Assembly (NCBI GenBank): GCA_007922305.1
Contig: ML677358.1
Location: 9,922,576 to 9,986,575 of the forward strand
Source of the DNA: Dermatemys mawii
Lineage: Eukaryota; Chordata; Testudines; Dermatemydidae
DNA length: 64,000 nucleotides
Reading direction: 5' to 3'
The notes below the pieces were generated by a model. That model saw only the letters and a list, made by a program, of their open reading frames with translations. It did not search any database and was not told where the DNA came from. This document shows positions 32,579-44,249 of this stretch, one piece after another. The stretch's first letter is position 1. Each line of letters opens with the position of its first letter. A program made the position numbers and the translations under genes.

Positions 32579-35189
32579 ACTATTTAAAAGCCCCTAAAAC
32601 ACCCATTGGAGGAAAAATTGAAATAAAGTTGGTTTATGAAGAAAACACATTCATGAAAACTAGCTAAAAAGTTTTGGCATGGCTGATCAAATAAGTTATA
32701 AAGGTAAAGATAGAATTATGGCAGGCGTCACTAGGTGGGGCTGTTACATATAGCCTTCCATGTGTGAGCAAGCTTTGACTCTTGGGAGGAAATCCTACAT
32801 TGCTGTTAATTTTGGGTTAGGGTTAGGCCACGATTAGGGTAGAGGCAGCTTTCAGAGACAGAGAAGCAGAACAGGTTACTCACTTTCTTGGGCTCTGATT
32901 AGCAATAATCCTTGAGGCAGAATTGCTCCTGTGGAACTGGGCACTGGTATTGGACTGACATTCCTGCTTACCATTTGACACCCTCATTTCCGGACCGGTG
33001 TCTGAGTGTAAATAAAGCAAGTTACACTTAGCATATACCCAGACTCTCCATCACCGATTCTTCTCCATTGTGAAGCAGCCCTGCAAAGCCCCAAACATCC
33101 GCTAATGCTTGACAGCGGGATGACTCCTGCCTAAATGGGACATTGGTACCATAAGAAGGGGCAACAGTGCTCTTAAATCATAAGACCTCTCAGAGATTGC
33201 ATCCAGGCATCTAGATTTCTGTCTCTGACATCTGGAACTTGAGAAAAGGAGACAACTCAGACTGCATGATGTTGACCTATTTATACCTCGTTGGTCTATC
33301 CTCCCTTTTTGGAAATTAGATTAGAAAACATTTTGCTTTAAACAAGGAGAGAGGTTATAGTAACACAAGTAATAATTAAACAGATGATGTGGGACAGATT
33401 CACTGCTGCATTACTTTGGTTTTCTGGCATTGTAATTATTCTTCCTATTTTATGCTTCTGAAGGGCCCAGCTATTTACACTAGTTGTCTGAGTTACTACG
33501 TAGGAGAAGGACTGAAGGTAGTAGTCAAGCCACAGCTGGAGTATGGCTTTACATCATCTTCTTTGTTGACTTCTCTGATTTTTGGAACCCTGAAGAGTCA
33601 ACAGCTCTCTATTTGCGATCCCTGTATATTGCTTAATAAGGAAAACACAACAAGCTTCTGCCAAACTCTGCGTACTACCATCTATGGGGAAAAGGAATGA
33701 CTTTCACAAACCAGAAGGATACAGTCTGCACTCTGCATCTAGAATGAATAAAAGAGAATACAAAGCTACTAGTTACAAACAGGAGAAAAATGTGCTTAGT
33801 GGCAAGTAATGAAGGCAGGTGTGTATGCTGATATTAGTAGCCTGGCAGGTATAAATTAGGTTAATGTGCTGGAAAGGCAATGCTATGTTCAAATGTTAAC
33901 TAATAAGATATTTTAAAAGTCAATGCTTTTGATTTTAACTATGGGTAAAATAACTGAAAAGTAACTCAGAATTAGTCCAAAATTGGCTCATGTTAAATCC
34001 TCTCAAAAATCTGGCATAAATGAAGCATTTTATCATAAAACATCAAAGCAAGTATAACACAACAAAGAGCTGGAAGTATTGATTACGCTACTGCAAGCTG
34101 AAGGTTCAGAGTGGATCATTTTTGAATGATATTGATGAGAGAAACCTTTGACAGACAGACAAATACCTCATCTTGTGCTCTCTGTCTTGCCCATTCATCC
34201 ACCTTCCCATTGATCCATCTACCCAGATATTTCAATACAGTACATCACCATAGTATCTAAACACATTCTAAACACAGAGTATCTAAACACTATTCTCCTG
34301 TTGCATCTTGAATGCTAGGAGAAATCATGCCTTATAGCTTCAGGGTTGTGGTTGGTAGGTACATCCTCTTTCCCCATTGCACCAGCGTAGAATCTTAGTT
34401 TTAATTTGCACTGGTTAGACACGCACATGCCATGAGAGATTCCAAAAACAGAGTCCAAAGTGCCCAAGAAATCTGATCTTTTAAAAACCTGCTGTGTTTT
34501 TTTTGGGAACAAGGAGATCAGAAATTTCTATAGCAATTATCTTTTTTTTTTAATTGGCATGAGGTTAAAATGACTTGGATTTTTAATTCTGTATTCAAAT
34601 TTCAGAAGAGAATTCCCTCCCAGGCTATGAACCTACAATATCTGCCAAGTTGCAGCTCTGAGGGAATTTTTACTGTAGAGTTGTAAACTCCGGTCTACTG
34701 GGAAATTAATAAGAGCTGAACAAATGTTCTGCACCACAGGTTTACATAATAGACCCTAACAGCTTCAAAGGGCCTTTAAAGTTAATGTGGGGGAATAATC
34801 TGTATTTTAAAAAGTCCCTAAAAATATTTATCTAATCCACACGTTGAAAACCCTAGTCAAATGTATTTACGTGACTAGCTGTCACAGGTCCAAGGGGCAC
34901 ACAGCACAGTGCATCTTGTCAGATCAGACATAGCACTTCCAAAAATCATCTTTAGAAAATAAGGGGTATTCACAGTCAGGCCCTACTTAACCTCTCCACT
35001 GCCTTCTGGACATATTGGGTCAAATTGCTCAAGGCAAGAGCAACTTGTACATCTGTACCACAGACCAATGCTGCACATGCGACTAATTGTTGTACACAAA
35101 TCCAGCTTCCTTCAGCGGCAAAAACACTCACCTTGAGGCAAACTGGCCCATAATCTTCATCTGGTGCCTGCGTAATAAAATAAATATCT
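32579..35189. other. Unassigned sequence, about 2.6 kb
   Basis: No convincing gene. A tandem GGGTTAGGGTTAGG lies at 32813-32826. A TAAATAAAGCAAG word at 33009-33021 includes a polyadenylation-type AATAAA, but no LTR boundary can be defined. The 103-codon frame at 33389-33700 has no known motif. Confidence 0.4.
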
Positions 35190-35262
35190 TCATCATCTCT
35201 AAGTACCACCGCAATAATAATAATAATTAATAGTCAATAATAAATTTCATGTTTGCATCCCA
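35190..35262 (+). repeat. Retroposon tail remnant with (AAT)n
   Basis: CATCTCTAAGTACCACCGCAAT followed by (AATAAT)n resembles the extreme end of the tail seen at 62.4 kb. It is very short. Confidence 0.3.
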
Positions 35263-35619
35263 AAATACTCCAAAGAACTGTACAAACTGTGGCGCTTGCT
35301 CACTATTACTATGCATTTTTGTGTCATCATTTACACCAGTGCAAAGTGGAACATGCCACTAAAGCACAAGTAGAGTGTTTGACAGCAGCTTAACACTGAC
35401 TAGTGTAAAGGACTGCACAAGAGGCAGAGCAATAGGGAATTAGGATCCATACACATATATAGGACGCAGTTCACCCACTACAGAAATGCAGCAATTTTGA
35501 GTTGAGTTCAGCAGTCTAGTGAATGCTCCATATAGAGAATATTCTGCACCTAAGAGGAGGGAGGGAAAAGCTTTGGCCAGGGGCCTATTCTTACAAAAAA
35601 GTGCTGTGGGCGCCTTACT
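35263..35619. other. Unassigned sequence
   Basis: Nothing was recognised. Confidence 0.4.
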
Positions 35620-36100
35620 ATCATAGAGTCATACAGTTCAGTGCCAAAAGGGACCTCCAGATCACCTGGTCTGACCTCCTGTGTATCACAGGTCATCAAC
35701 AGCACCCAGCAAATTATTACATCCCACAAGAAACCAGATCACTACGTGTCACAGGCAGAGACTAGAAGAGACCAAGGTGCACAAAATGCCTGGGGCCCCT
35801 GCGATGGCAGGGAAATGATTAAGTGAGATCTAATAACCATATGATCCCGGCAAGTGACCCGCACCTCAGGCTGCCTAGGAAAGAGAAAAAAACCTCAAGG
35901 ACGCTGCTAGTCTGACCCAGGGGAAAATTCTTTCACCACTACACATTTGGTAATCAGTTAAACCCTGAGCGTGTGAGTGAGACCCAGCCAGCCAAGCACC
36001 TGAGAGAGAGAGAGAGAGTTCTTGGTGCCACCTCAGAGCCCTGGTCCACCTCAGAGCAATAGCTCATCTCCAGCCATGGCCACCTCTGAGTCTTCAAATG
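35620..36100 (-). mobile_element. CR1 LINE 3' end
   Basis: The plus strand starts TATCATAGAGTCATA, the complement of the octamer repeat that ends CR1 elements. It continues AAGGGACCTCCAGATCACCT, GGTCTGACCTCCTGTGTATC and ACAGGCAGAGACTAGAAGAG, then ATGGCAGGGAAATGATTAAG, GGCAAGTGACCCGCACC and CAGTTAAACCCTGAGCG. I recognise this as the 3' untranslated part of a reptile CR1 in reverse orientation. The coding region is truncated, as is usual for CR1. A (GA)n tract lies at 36003-36018. Confidence 0.75.
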
Positions 36101-36942
36101 AAGGAGACCAACCTGCCCCCACAAGCATACATGGGAGGGGGCGGGAAGGGGATTTCAGGGGGAAAAGACCTCAGTTTTTAAGGTCTTGATCAGAAGACGC
36201 TAGAACAATTACTTCACCCCTAGATTTGTTCTGGCCTTGTTAGTCTCCTCCTGAAAGGATTCTGTGCTGTGTGAGGACAGAATTCAAACATTTCTCTGGG
36301 GAAATTTGGTCTGCTTCACCTTTAAACAATATTATATTAAGCCTTTCACTATGAAGCAAAGTCACTGGGATACATTCATAAAAAGAGTGCCTCTCATTTA
36401 GTGCCAGCTCTGCCTAAATCGATAGTTCCCTTTGCCGTAATTTGAATTAAACTAGCTGAATGCTTTTCCCAGAGATTATAGAAATTTTCCTTTGGATGCA
36501 AACAATCTGTATTCTCCTAGTGGGTGCAAACAGTGCCCTACACTCATTCAAAGAGACATAGCGTGGATGTTAATAGGAATTTTGCCATTAACTTCAATAG
36601 CTACGAGAGCTCTATGTATGAAGAAGGCAGGATAACAAGTGTTATGCAGTTGATTCACCTGTTAGTCAGCTACTGTTCGGGGAGAAGAGAGGATTTTTGT
36701 AACTGATGCTTCACCCCCTGTGGCTGGCTTTGTCATTTGAACAGCCCCATGGCATAACCCAGAGGAGCTTTAGGGCTGCTTTACGAGATGCTGACTAGAG
36801 AGGATCCCTATAGAGCACTCTGCCGGCTGATGAGCTGGAGAATGTAGCACCTTGGACGGGGCAGTGGATGGGGTACAACTGGCTTTACATGACTTGGGAA
36901 TTCCCCTGTTGCTCTGTTAGCCTTATGTTTTCAGGCAGGCTC
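36101..36942. other. Unassigned sequence
   Basis: No gene was recognised. ATTAACTTCAATAG at about 36588 is a degenerate palindrome core. The region just upstream of 36943 may hold more of the LINE but shows no readable protein. Confidence 0.4.
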
Positions 36943-37465
36943 ACCAATATTAGTGTTCTGGAAGAGGCAAAGACCACCAGTATCTAGGCAATGATCATCC
37001 GTCAGCAATTCCACTGGACTGGCCATGTTGTCCGGATGCCAGACCATTGCCTCCTAAAACAGATCCTGTTCTCTCAGCTGAAAGAAGGGTACTGTAACGT
37101 GGGTGGACAATGGAAATGTTATAAGGACTTGCTGAAGGACAAACTAAAAAAAATGTAATATTGTATTGACACTGATACTTGGGAGACACTTGCCCAGGAT
37201 TGCTTAAAATGGAGTGAAGTCCTACATGAGGGTCCCCTGCATTTTGAATTTGCTCGCCGACAAGCCGAAGAGGACAGGAGGCATAGGATGAAGGAGAGAC
37301 AGGTCTCCAGTCATGGTCAACAGCCACTTGCTGAGCCTGAAAACATCTGTCTTCATTCTAATAGAACTTGTGGTTCAAGAATTGGCCTTATTAGCCACCT
37401 GAGGACCCATAACTCCCATGGAAGATGATCATACACGGTAACGAGTGATCACCCATCATCATCAT
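36943..37465 (+). pseudogene. LINE ORF2 C-terminus with zinc-finger-like end
   Basis: One plus-strand frame without a net shift reads TNISVLEEAKTTSI, a stop (36985-36987), then RQQFHWTGHVVRMPDHCLLK, GGQWKCYKDLLKDKLKK, a stop (37156-37158), then IDTDTWETLAQDCLKW and finally NRTCGSRIGLISHLRTHNSH before a stop at 37426. These match the R.L.W.GHV.RMPD.RLPK, GGQ.KRYKD.LK and WE..A.DR..WR blocks and the C..C....IGL.SHLR.H end of a LINE ORF2 C-terminus. The 3' flank ends in a (CAT)n run near 37450-37463. I cannot assign the clade. Two stops make it dead. Confidence 0.75.
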
Positions 37466-38820
37466 CTTTTTGGGACAGAGAAAAGGCCAGGATCTGACTT
37501 ATAGCTTCAAATTAACGCTGCTTTTGCAACAAATATGAATTTCCTTTTGGTGGGCAATACACCAGTTGAGCTACCTGCCAGAATATGGACACAGACCTTT
37601 TATGTATTTATTTTGGTTTTTCCAGCTCTACAGTAGAAGGTCATCTAGACAAAGCTCCAGCTGCCTTTGACAATCTGTTAATAATACGCAAAAAACCAGA
37701 CAATTTACAATCCACAATGCACATCAATTACTCATCAGTGAAATATCCCAGCAACAGCACAGATATACCAACAGACTCCTTACTGGAGCCCTGCATCATT
37801 GCTACCCAACCCAGCTCATCACCCATAACCCAGATGGGCCTGGCAGGGCATCATTAACATAAACAGAGAACAGCCTACCATAAGCACCATCTCTTTCATT
37901 CCCAGGTGGCTCTATTTCAGAGCCTTCACTGAATGACACTGTGGTGGTATCTCACAGTGAGAGAGGCACAATCTTGGCAAGCGAGGTTGCATATATCACA
38001 TATCACATATCACACACACATATACACGCATACGCTTGTGTGCACACGTCCCTATGTGTGTTTGTGTATGTATATAATATATAATGATTTAAACACTTTG
38101 ATCAAGATTTTTTCTACATCAGTTGATTAAAACCTAAACCCAATTAGCCTCAACAGCCCACATGACAGAATTTATAAGGAAACCTTTAGTGCACGGCTCG
38201 TTGCAGCCTGCACTTTTAGGGAAAAAATATCCTTTCAGCAATGAAGGGGTTAAATCAAAATAACAAGGGTGATTTATCTAGTAGCTTTGGCTATACCCAA
38301 AGGGAGCAAATCTACCTATTTGTCAAGTCACTGACAATATCCCATTTCTTTCTTGCTACCCATATGCTTTATTAAAGAAACACTTGACCTACCTGTCATA
38401 TCTAACTGCTTTCTTTATCCAAAACAGAATAATATAGACATTTCCCTTAAGGGAGTCCTGATGCAAATATATAAGGACAGGTTGCCAATTTGTTGAGCAT
38501 ATTAGGGTACAGAAAACTGTCAAGGGAAACAGCTGTAATACAGAATGTTCTAACAAGCTCATTTTGCTTTTTTTTCCAGCGGTACTTTTGGGCTCTCTAT
38601 AGTTTATATTATACCACTTGTACATTGCAGTTTTTATGGACAGCTGTCAGATGCGTGTGTCTTTTTCTCTTTGAAAAAACAAATCTAAGCAAAACCCACC
38701 CCAAAGCCAAAACCAAAAACTCAGGCTTCGTTGGCACATCGCTGATCTGATGTTTAGCCTCTGCCAATCACTGTCACAAATCTCTCAACTGCAAAAACAC
38801 TGTGGCCAAAGTTGTCGGAT
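37466..38820. other. Unassigned sequence with a CA/TA-rich stretch
   Basis: A mixed (CA)n/(TATG)n simple-sequence stretch lies at about 37990-38085. The 90-codon frame at 37585-37857 is preceded by a TTTTTCCAG acceptor-like word but has no recognisable domain. No gene was called. Confidence 0.4.
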
Positions 38821-39015
38821 GAAAAATATATAAATAAAAAGGAATCAGCTTTATGGTGGGGGACAGGCAGACCTGATGGCTTTAAAAGGCGTATATTTTC
38901 ATGTGAAGGCTCTTAAATGCATGGTGACACTTTGCATTTTCACCTGTCTGCTTGCATATTAACAAAGGCTCTTTGATATCCAGCACTAAAACATTTCTTT
39001 GAGCAATAGGCTGAT
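38821..39015. other. Repeat-free block, possible conserved non-coding element
   Basis: The stretch is free of repeat phrases and contains TTTAAAAGGCG, ACAAAGGCTCTTTGATAT and TTTGCATTTTCACCTGTC words. The CTTTGAT word is a TCF/LEF-type site by sequence. Conservation is not testable here. Confidence 0.2.
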
Positions 39016-40628
39016 TTTGAAATGATACAGAAGGGTCTAAATTTTGCCCTTAGCCCAACCAGGCCACTCGAATAGCTTCCGTACAGTTAAAAGGGTGCAA
39101 AATGAGGGCAGGGCCTGGCAGTAGGAATTAAATATAGCTTGAAGCAGAATGGCTATTTCATATTTGGTACTGAGATGGTTGGAAATCAAGAAACTAGTTT
39201 TGATGCACAGCTTTAAAATGTTGTAGCCTCACGGGCTAGGGGTTTCTTTTAATATTGTGCAGACCCTAATATTTTTCAAAGTAAGATTTGAAATTTTCCA
39301 ACTTTAAACTGAACTCTTAGTTGAGCAGGAATGATTAAGAACGGATTCTGTAGCATTCGGTTCTACACTGGCTTGGGAACAAGGCAAAGCCCATGTGAAT
39401 TCAGCAGTACTGCACAGAACACAGATTAAGACAGTAGATGGAATTTATTTTGGCTGTAGTTCCATTGAAATCAATGGATTAATTTTGCCTATTTGTGTTT
39501 GTTTTCAGGTAGGATACTGTAGATAATTTGCGGAATACAAGCAACTCAGTAGGATAGTTCAAAATTTCAGACAGCTCTATAGTAACTGAAACAGGAAAGA
39601 GAAATCACTGTGTTTGGACTGGACTTCAGAATCCAGAGCAGGTTTGTTTGCTTGCCGCGGCCTCATTGCTCTAGTTAATGAACACATCATCCCATATTCT
39701 TATGTTCTATAAAGTACCTATTAAAAGTTGATTATTGGATCCTGGACATAGGAAGGGCCAGACCTTGCAGCTCCTATTCAGGCAACACTCAGTGTGGATT
39801 AAAGGGAAAGGGAAAAAAGCTCAACAAGAACAATTTCGAAAACCACAGTGTAATTCTCTGGAAGGATCTCTGGTTCCCAGACATGATCAGTGCTACACAT
39901 GTTGCAGTTGCAGAACAGTTATTAGAAGACACTGTAAACTTTTTATTAGGAAACAAGTAGAAAGCTGGAAGCCTCAAATGAAGAGAGTGGAGAGCTCCTC
40001 ATCCATCTGAATTTCTGCGTAAAATAAAACCTGGACATAAAATTTGCTGTCATGCTTACATCTTAATCATTCCAGTGAAAACTTTATTTGAAATGGGACT
40101 AGTGAGACCACTGGTGTAATAACTCACTATGAGTCTGATCTTGCACAACTGAATTTAACGGGAGCTATTTCATAGACTTCAGCAGACTCAGGATCCAACC
40201 CAATGAAAATTCTGAATATGGAATAATTTTGGACCCTCCCCCAAAGAGCTTTGGTCTGGATTTTGATTTGGGGCCACTTCTAATATTAATACAGTGAACA
40301 TAGGCAAATTAAGTCTGAAAAATCTTGGTCCCATTGAAGTCAATGGGAGAGGATTCCACTCAGTATACTTAGTGTGAGAAAAAACCAATTTGCCATTAAA
40401 GCAGTGGGAGTTTTGCTGGCATATGGAATAAAAGAGAAAGCAATAAGAGGTGGCATGATATATCATGATATAACTGTAGAGTGTAGACACTGAAGAGGAA
40501 AAGGAACCGGTAAGAGGGGGCCTCAGTACTGTGATTAGGTTTATAAAAGTGATGTCTATCAGTAGTCAGATGCATAATGGCAAATCCCATGGAAAATTTA
40601 GTATATAAAACAATTTACTTGTGAAAAA
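39016..40628. other. Unassigned sequence with palindrome cores
   Basis: CCATTGAAATCAATGG lies at 39462-39477, and CCATTGAAGTCAATGG at 40331-40346, both perfect or near-perfect members of the palindromic family. A weaker one lies near 40135-40200. The 91- and 100-codon frames carry no known motif. Confidence 0.45.
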
Positions 40629-40700
40629 GCCATCACTGGAGATTTTCAAAAGCAGGTTGGGTAAAGTACTAATGAACACTTTTAAGGGTGCACAAGACAT
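40629..40700 (+). mobile_element. CR1 LINE 3' fragment, left piece
   Basis: CCATCACTGGAGATTTTCAA and AAGCAGGTTGGGTAAAGTAC are the plus-strand phrase (CTTGGAGGTTTTCAAGA.CAGGTTGG) of a CR1 3' region. It resumes at 41201 with the phrase GGTGGACTAGATGACATC. The LTR-like element lies between. Confidence 0.6.
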
Positions 40701-41197
40701 TGTCACGGTGGAATGCGAAGGGTGCTCTCATCCTTGACTCCAGGAAAGGAGGGGGTGCTCACCCCCCACTCCGGGGGGGGGGGCTCATTTCCCCCCCACT
40801 CCTGGGAAGGAAAGGGTACTTTCGGCCACTGTTATCAGTCTTTGCCCTGTTATCGCATATTTCCCATGCCAAAGGACTTGGCTCTCACGGTTTGCTTGCC
40901 TTGAAATGAAACACCTGCATGCATCGTGTAATACTAACAAAACAGAAATAAGGTATTAGTTATTCATAAGGTATGCATAAAATGCAAATGTTCCTGTTAT
41001 TTCTCTGCCTGTGTGCCCACGCGCAGTGGGCTTCATCCCCGGGCACTGCTCCGATGTGTCGGGTCCCCGTTTAGTGGCAGCAGCGAAAGGGAGCCCCCGC
41101 TGCGGATGTGTCACTTTGCCTTCAATAAACTCACTACTTTTATTCAACAGCTGTTTGTGTGCCTCGTTCCTACGGGACACGAAAGTATCCTGCAACA
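40701..41197 (+). mobile_element. Solo-LTR-like insertion in a CR1
   Basis: The insert begins TGTCACGGTGG and ends CCTGCAACA, the TG...CA form of retroviral and LTR-retrotransposon repeats. It has a TATA-like GCATAAAATG and an octamer ATGCAAAT at 40982-40989, then a GC-rich part and AATAAA at 41124-41129 about 70 bases from the end, the U3-R-U5 order. No gag, pol or env sequence flanks it, so it is a solo LTR of an old endogenous element. A run of G at 40774-40783 and nearby C runs stand out. Target duplication is not clear (ACAT and ACAC flanks). Confidence 0.6.
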
Positions 41198-41258
41198 ACA
41201 CTCAATAGGGATAATTTTGTATTTTGCAGAGGGTGGACTAGATGACATCTTTAATATA
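41198..41258 (+). mobile_element. CR1 LINE 3' fragment, right piece
   Basis: GCAGAGGGTGGACTAGATGA followed by CATCT matches the GGGCTGGACTAGATGACCTC phrase near the 3' end of reptile CR1 elements and continues the piece at 40629-40700. Confidence 0.55.
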
Positions 41259-41519
41259 CACCACTTCTCACATCTGTTTATATAAATAAATACACATAAA
41301 AATCACATGCTTGCTGACTGACTGTCATTCTGAGATAACAGGGTACATTGTCAGAAAGGTGCCTCCCCTTTCATACATTTTTTGCACCTGAATTACAGTT
41401 TCTGAGTGCAAACTGTGGCCACAAACAGGGCATTAGCTTAGTCGAAATATGTTCTCATATATACACGCAGGTATTTTTTTAGATTGCACAGTACAATCTT
41501 GGAACTTGGAGCCGAAAGC
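41259..41519. other. Unassigned sequence
   Basis: I recognised nothing here. Confidence 0.4.
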
Positions 41520-41665
41520 TGCTGAGTTCTAGTCTCAATCCTGCCACTAATGCATTGTATGGCCTTGGGTAAATCACTTAAAATCTACTGCCTACTTTTG
41601 TTAATCTGTACATCGTAAAAATGATATCTGCATAACTACCAGCGGGTATTGTGAAGCCAAATGCG
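41520..41665 (+). repeat. MIR-type SINE
   Basis: TTCTAGTCTCAATCCTGCCA, TGGCCTTGGGTAAATCACTT and TTAATCTGTACATCGTAAAA follow the MIR order B box, core and CATCTGTAAAATG region on the plus strand. Confidence 0.65.
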
Positions 41666-42189
41666 TTCACAGTCACACTCTACTTTGAAAATGTAAAATG
41701 TTTGGGGAAGCCCCAGTTCTGCAGACACTTCGATACATGCTTAAATGTACACGTGAGGCATCCATCTCAAGTCAGTGGAATGACTAGTTTGAATGAAAGA
41801 AGGATTTGGTCCATTGTAATTGCACAAACTGGAAACTCCTGTATTAGAAGTGGGTTGCTTCTTTTTCACGTAAATTTGTACTGCTTGCCTGCGTGATGTG
41901 AGGGGGTCCGTGAGGCAGATCTACTGGACATAGATAAGTTTGCAGAAGCTGAGGATCTGACCCATATCAATGAATAATAATTATCTAACATTTTCCAGTT
42001 GTGTTCTGTGGGAAATTTGGAAAGCAAAGTTTACCTGAATATTGTCATCAAGGGGTCATTAGATTCCTGAATAAGAGGAATTTTAACCTTTATTTCTCAA
42101 ATAACTCCCGGGTCTCATATATAAAGTACAGTTTGGATTGGGTAGCAGGTAAGTAGAGTAGCTCCATGCTTTTGCTTGTTTACTCATAA
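41666..42189. other. Unassigned sequence
   Basis: I recognised nothing in this stretch. Confidence 0.4.
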
Positions 42190-42425
42190 ACCCCCACTGG
42201 CAGTGAAGATGCTACCTACACCGATGAGAGGATGTTCTCCCATCAGCGTAGATAAATTCACCTTCCTGAGAGGCTGTAACTAGGGTGGCTGGAGAATTCT
42301 CCCTTCATCCTAGTACTATCTGCATTGGGGGCTATGTCAGTTTAACTGCTTTGCTTAGGGGTGTGGATTTTTCACATCCCTGAGCGAAGCGGTTACGCCA
42401 GCCTAATTTCCGAGCACAGCCCAGG
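42190..42425. repeat. MITE-like element with GGTGTG/CACATCC hairpin
   Basis: GGGGTGTGGATTTTTCACAT followed by CCCTGAGCGAAGCGGTTACG and CCAGC is a hairpin-bearing phrase of a turtle repeat family. Upstream are CATCAGCGTAGATAAATTCA and GGGCTATGTCAGTTTAACTG words of the same family. Terminal repeats are lost. Confidence 0.45.
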
Positions 42426-42570
42426 CCTTTCCTCTCTAGCTGAAACTGTGCAGTAAACTGTGTACTTTGACGTGTTACTCATTTGGTTTTAATTCTTTCT
42501 GCGCCATGTGGTTACAGCTTGTTTTAGTCCCTGCTTATTTTGTAGCTGCTTTCGGTTATTTTCCTTTTTT
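42426..42570. other. Unassigned sequence
   Basis: I recognised nothing here apart from a poly-T run near 42556. Confidence 0.4.
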
Positions 42571-42905
42571 TTTTCTGGCTTGAGCTTGTGAGTTTGAAGG
42601 TCAGGCTGAAATTGAACTGGAGCGTTTTCGTGATGAAATACAAGCAGATGTGGCTGTTTCAAGAGACATTGCCCACACCCTTGCCGTTGAGTTCTGGTCT
42701 GTGGGAGGGGCCTGGCAATCCGAACAAAGGCTGATCATTGACAGCCCAGAATTCCCATTTCTTAGATTCAAATTTCAAAGTGAATGCCAGGCTGGCTAAT
42801 GTTTACCTAAGGAAGTTGAATAGGGAAATGACTTTAATTTAAACGGCATTGTGTAGTGTAAGTGCAGCGGCTGTAGTCTCTATTTTTATAACCCTAAGAA
42901 CCATC
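42571..42905. other. Repeat-free block, possible conserved non-coding element
   Basis: The stretch has no repeat words and an even, non-decayed texture, with CAGATGTGGCTGTTTC, AGAGACATTGCCCAC, CTTTAATTTAAACGG and CATCCAGG words. It is the best candidate for a conserved element by eye in the window, but only a comparison with other amniotes could show it. Confidence 0.25.
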
Positions 42906-43844
42906 CAGGCTCAGACGACCAACTTCTGTGTTGTTCTTTTCCAGAATATTATTTTGTTTCATCTTAATTCGAAGGTCTAACTTCCCCTGAGCATCTGTCA
43001 GGCAATTTCTGCTGGCGCCGCCCTGCTGTGCACCAAATTCGTAACCTTTGTTTCTCTCCAGGACACAATCCCTCGGCTCCATGGCTTTCTACAGCTGCAT
43101 TCATCTTACTCTGAGCACCTTGGCTTCTAATGGTTCAACCCATTTTTTTGTGGTTTACATTAAGGAAGGGCAACCCATTTGGAATAAAATAAGAACACTT
43201 CCACTCCCAAACCACTACCCTAGCATGACTGTGGCCTTTTGGGGTGGTTGTCCTAATTCAGTAGAAACACAATTCTTGTTATTTCTGGATACTTCTCCTC
43301 TCTTCTGCCTGCTCTAGGCTGACATTACTGACTCTATTGTAGGAGACTGTCATTGCAAAAGTCTTTTTTTGGTCAAATTTCTCACCCAGTCGCTAGAATT
43401 TTCCTGTACTTTAGAAAATAGCAGATTGAGGAATTAAGACCTGATCTGCAAATAGTTACTGCTGGGCAACATGCTCATTACCATGAGAATTTCCATTGGC
43501 TTCTGTGGGGCTACGTCTGTGGTAAAACCATGTGAGTATGTGTCTGTACAATCGAGCCCTTAATATTTTTCTGGTGCACCCAGTCTTTTCACTTAGAGTT
43601 ACATTTTAACTACATTTCTAAGACCATTTCTCCTTGCTATTATTCCTCAGTCCTCTTTTGCCCTGAGTAGAACAACCCATATAAATGAAACAGAAGAACC
43701 ATGCCCAAATGCAAAAACTCTTACCAACATAAATTACCCCAGGCTCGGACCCTGTGATAATTGATGGAGGGAAAAAAATTGGAATATTTTTTCAAAACTA
43801 GAGACACATCTGGCAATTAACCTAACAGCATACAGAGGAGTGTT
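42906..43844. other. Unassigned sequence
   Basis: No gene was recognised. The 89-codon frame at 43048-43317 has no known motif. Confidence 0.4.
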
Positions 43845-44055
43845 AGGCCATGTCTACATTCAAAGTGCTTTACTAGGACAGGAACACCAGTATACTCTTT
43901 CAGAAAAGTATGCCAAATGTGGATACAACTATCCTGGCAAAGCTATGCTTTTTGCAATATGGATTGCTGCCAGCACAGTTGTTGGTCACGGATCATACCG
44001 ATGCCCACTCCTAACTGACAGCTATACTAGCACAAACCTGTAAAGTAGACCTGAC
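43845..44055. repeat. MITE-like element with GTCTAC terminal words
   Basis: AGGCCATGTCTACATTC at the left and GTAGACCTGAC at the right are inverted. The interior (CTATCCTGGCAAAGCTATGC, GCCAGCACAGTTG) matches a multicopy turtle family. It has no coding capacity. Confidence 0.55.
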
Positions 44056-44249
44056 TTGACTTTAGGTATAAATTTTATGGGAAGGTTGACAGGCTGGACA
44101 AAAACTGGGGGGAGAAATGCTGCAGGAAACTAAGGGCTAGTTTCATTGATATTCTATTTGTACTGCTCCAAGAATGCGAAGCAGCGGCTAACTTAGCTTA
44201 GCCACCCAATGATGCATGGTTTACAGTTGTCTTGGTTTGTCACAGTGGT
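44056..44249. other. Unassigned sequence
   Basis: I recognised nothing here. Confidence 0.4.

Noticed and set aside
32740..33130. An LTR with AATAAA and telomere-like words
   Set aside because: I could not find TG...CA ends, inverted termini or a target duplication, so no element was called.
37585..37857. A possible exon preceded by a TTTTTCCAG acceptor-like word
   Set aside because: Acceptor-like words are common, no donor site or domain supports it, and the composition is not clearly coding.
40701..41197. A full endogenous provirus
   Set aside because: Only one LTR-like segment is present and CR1 sequence lies directly on both sides; no internal genes are visible.
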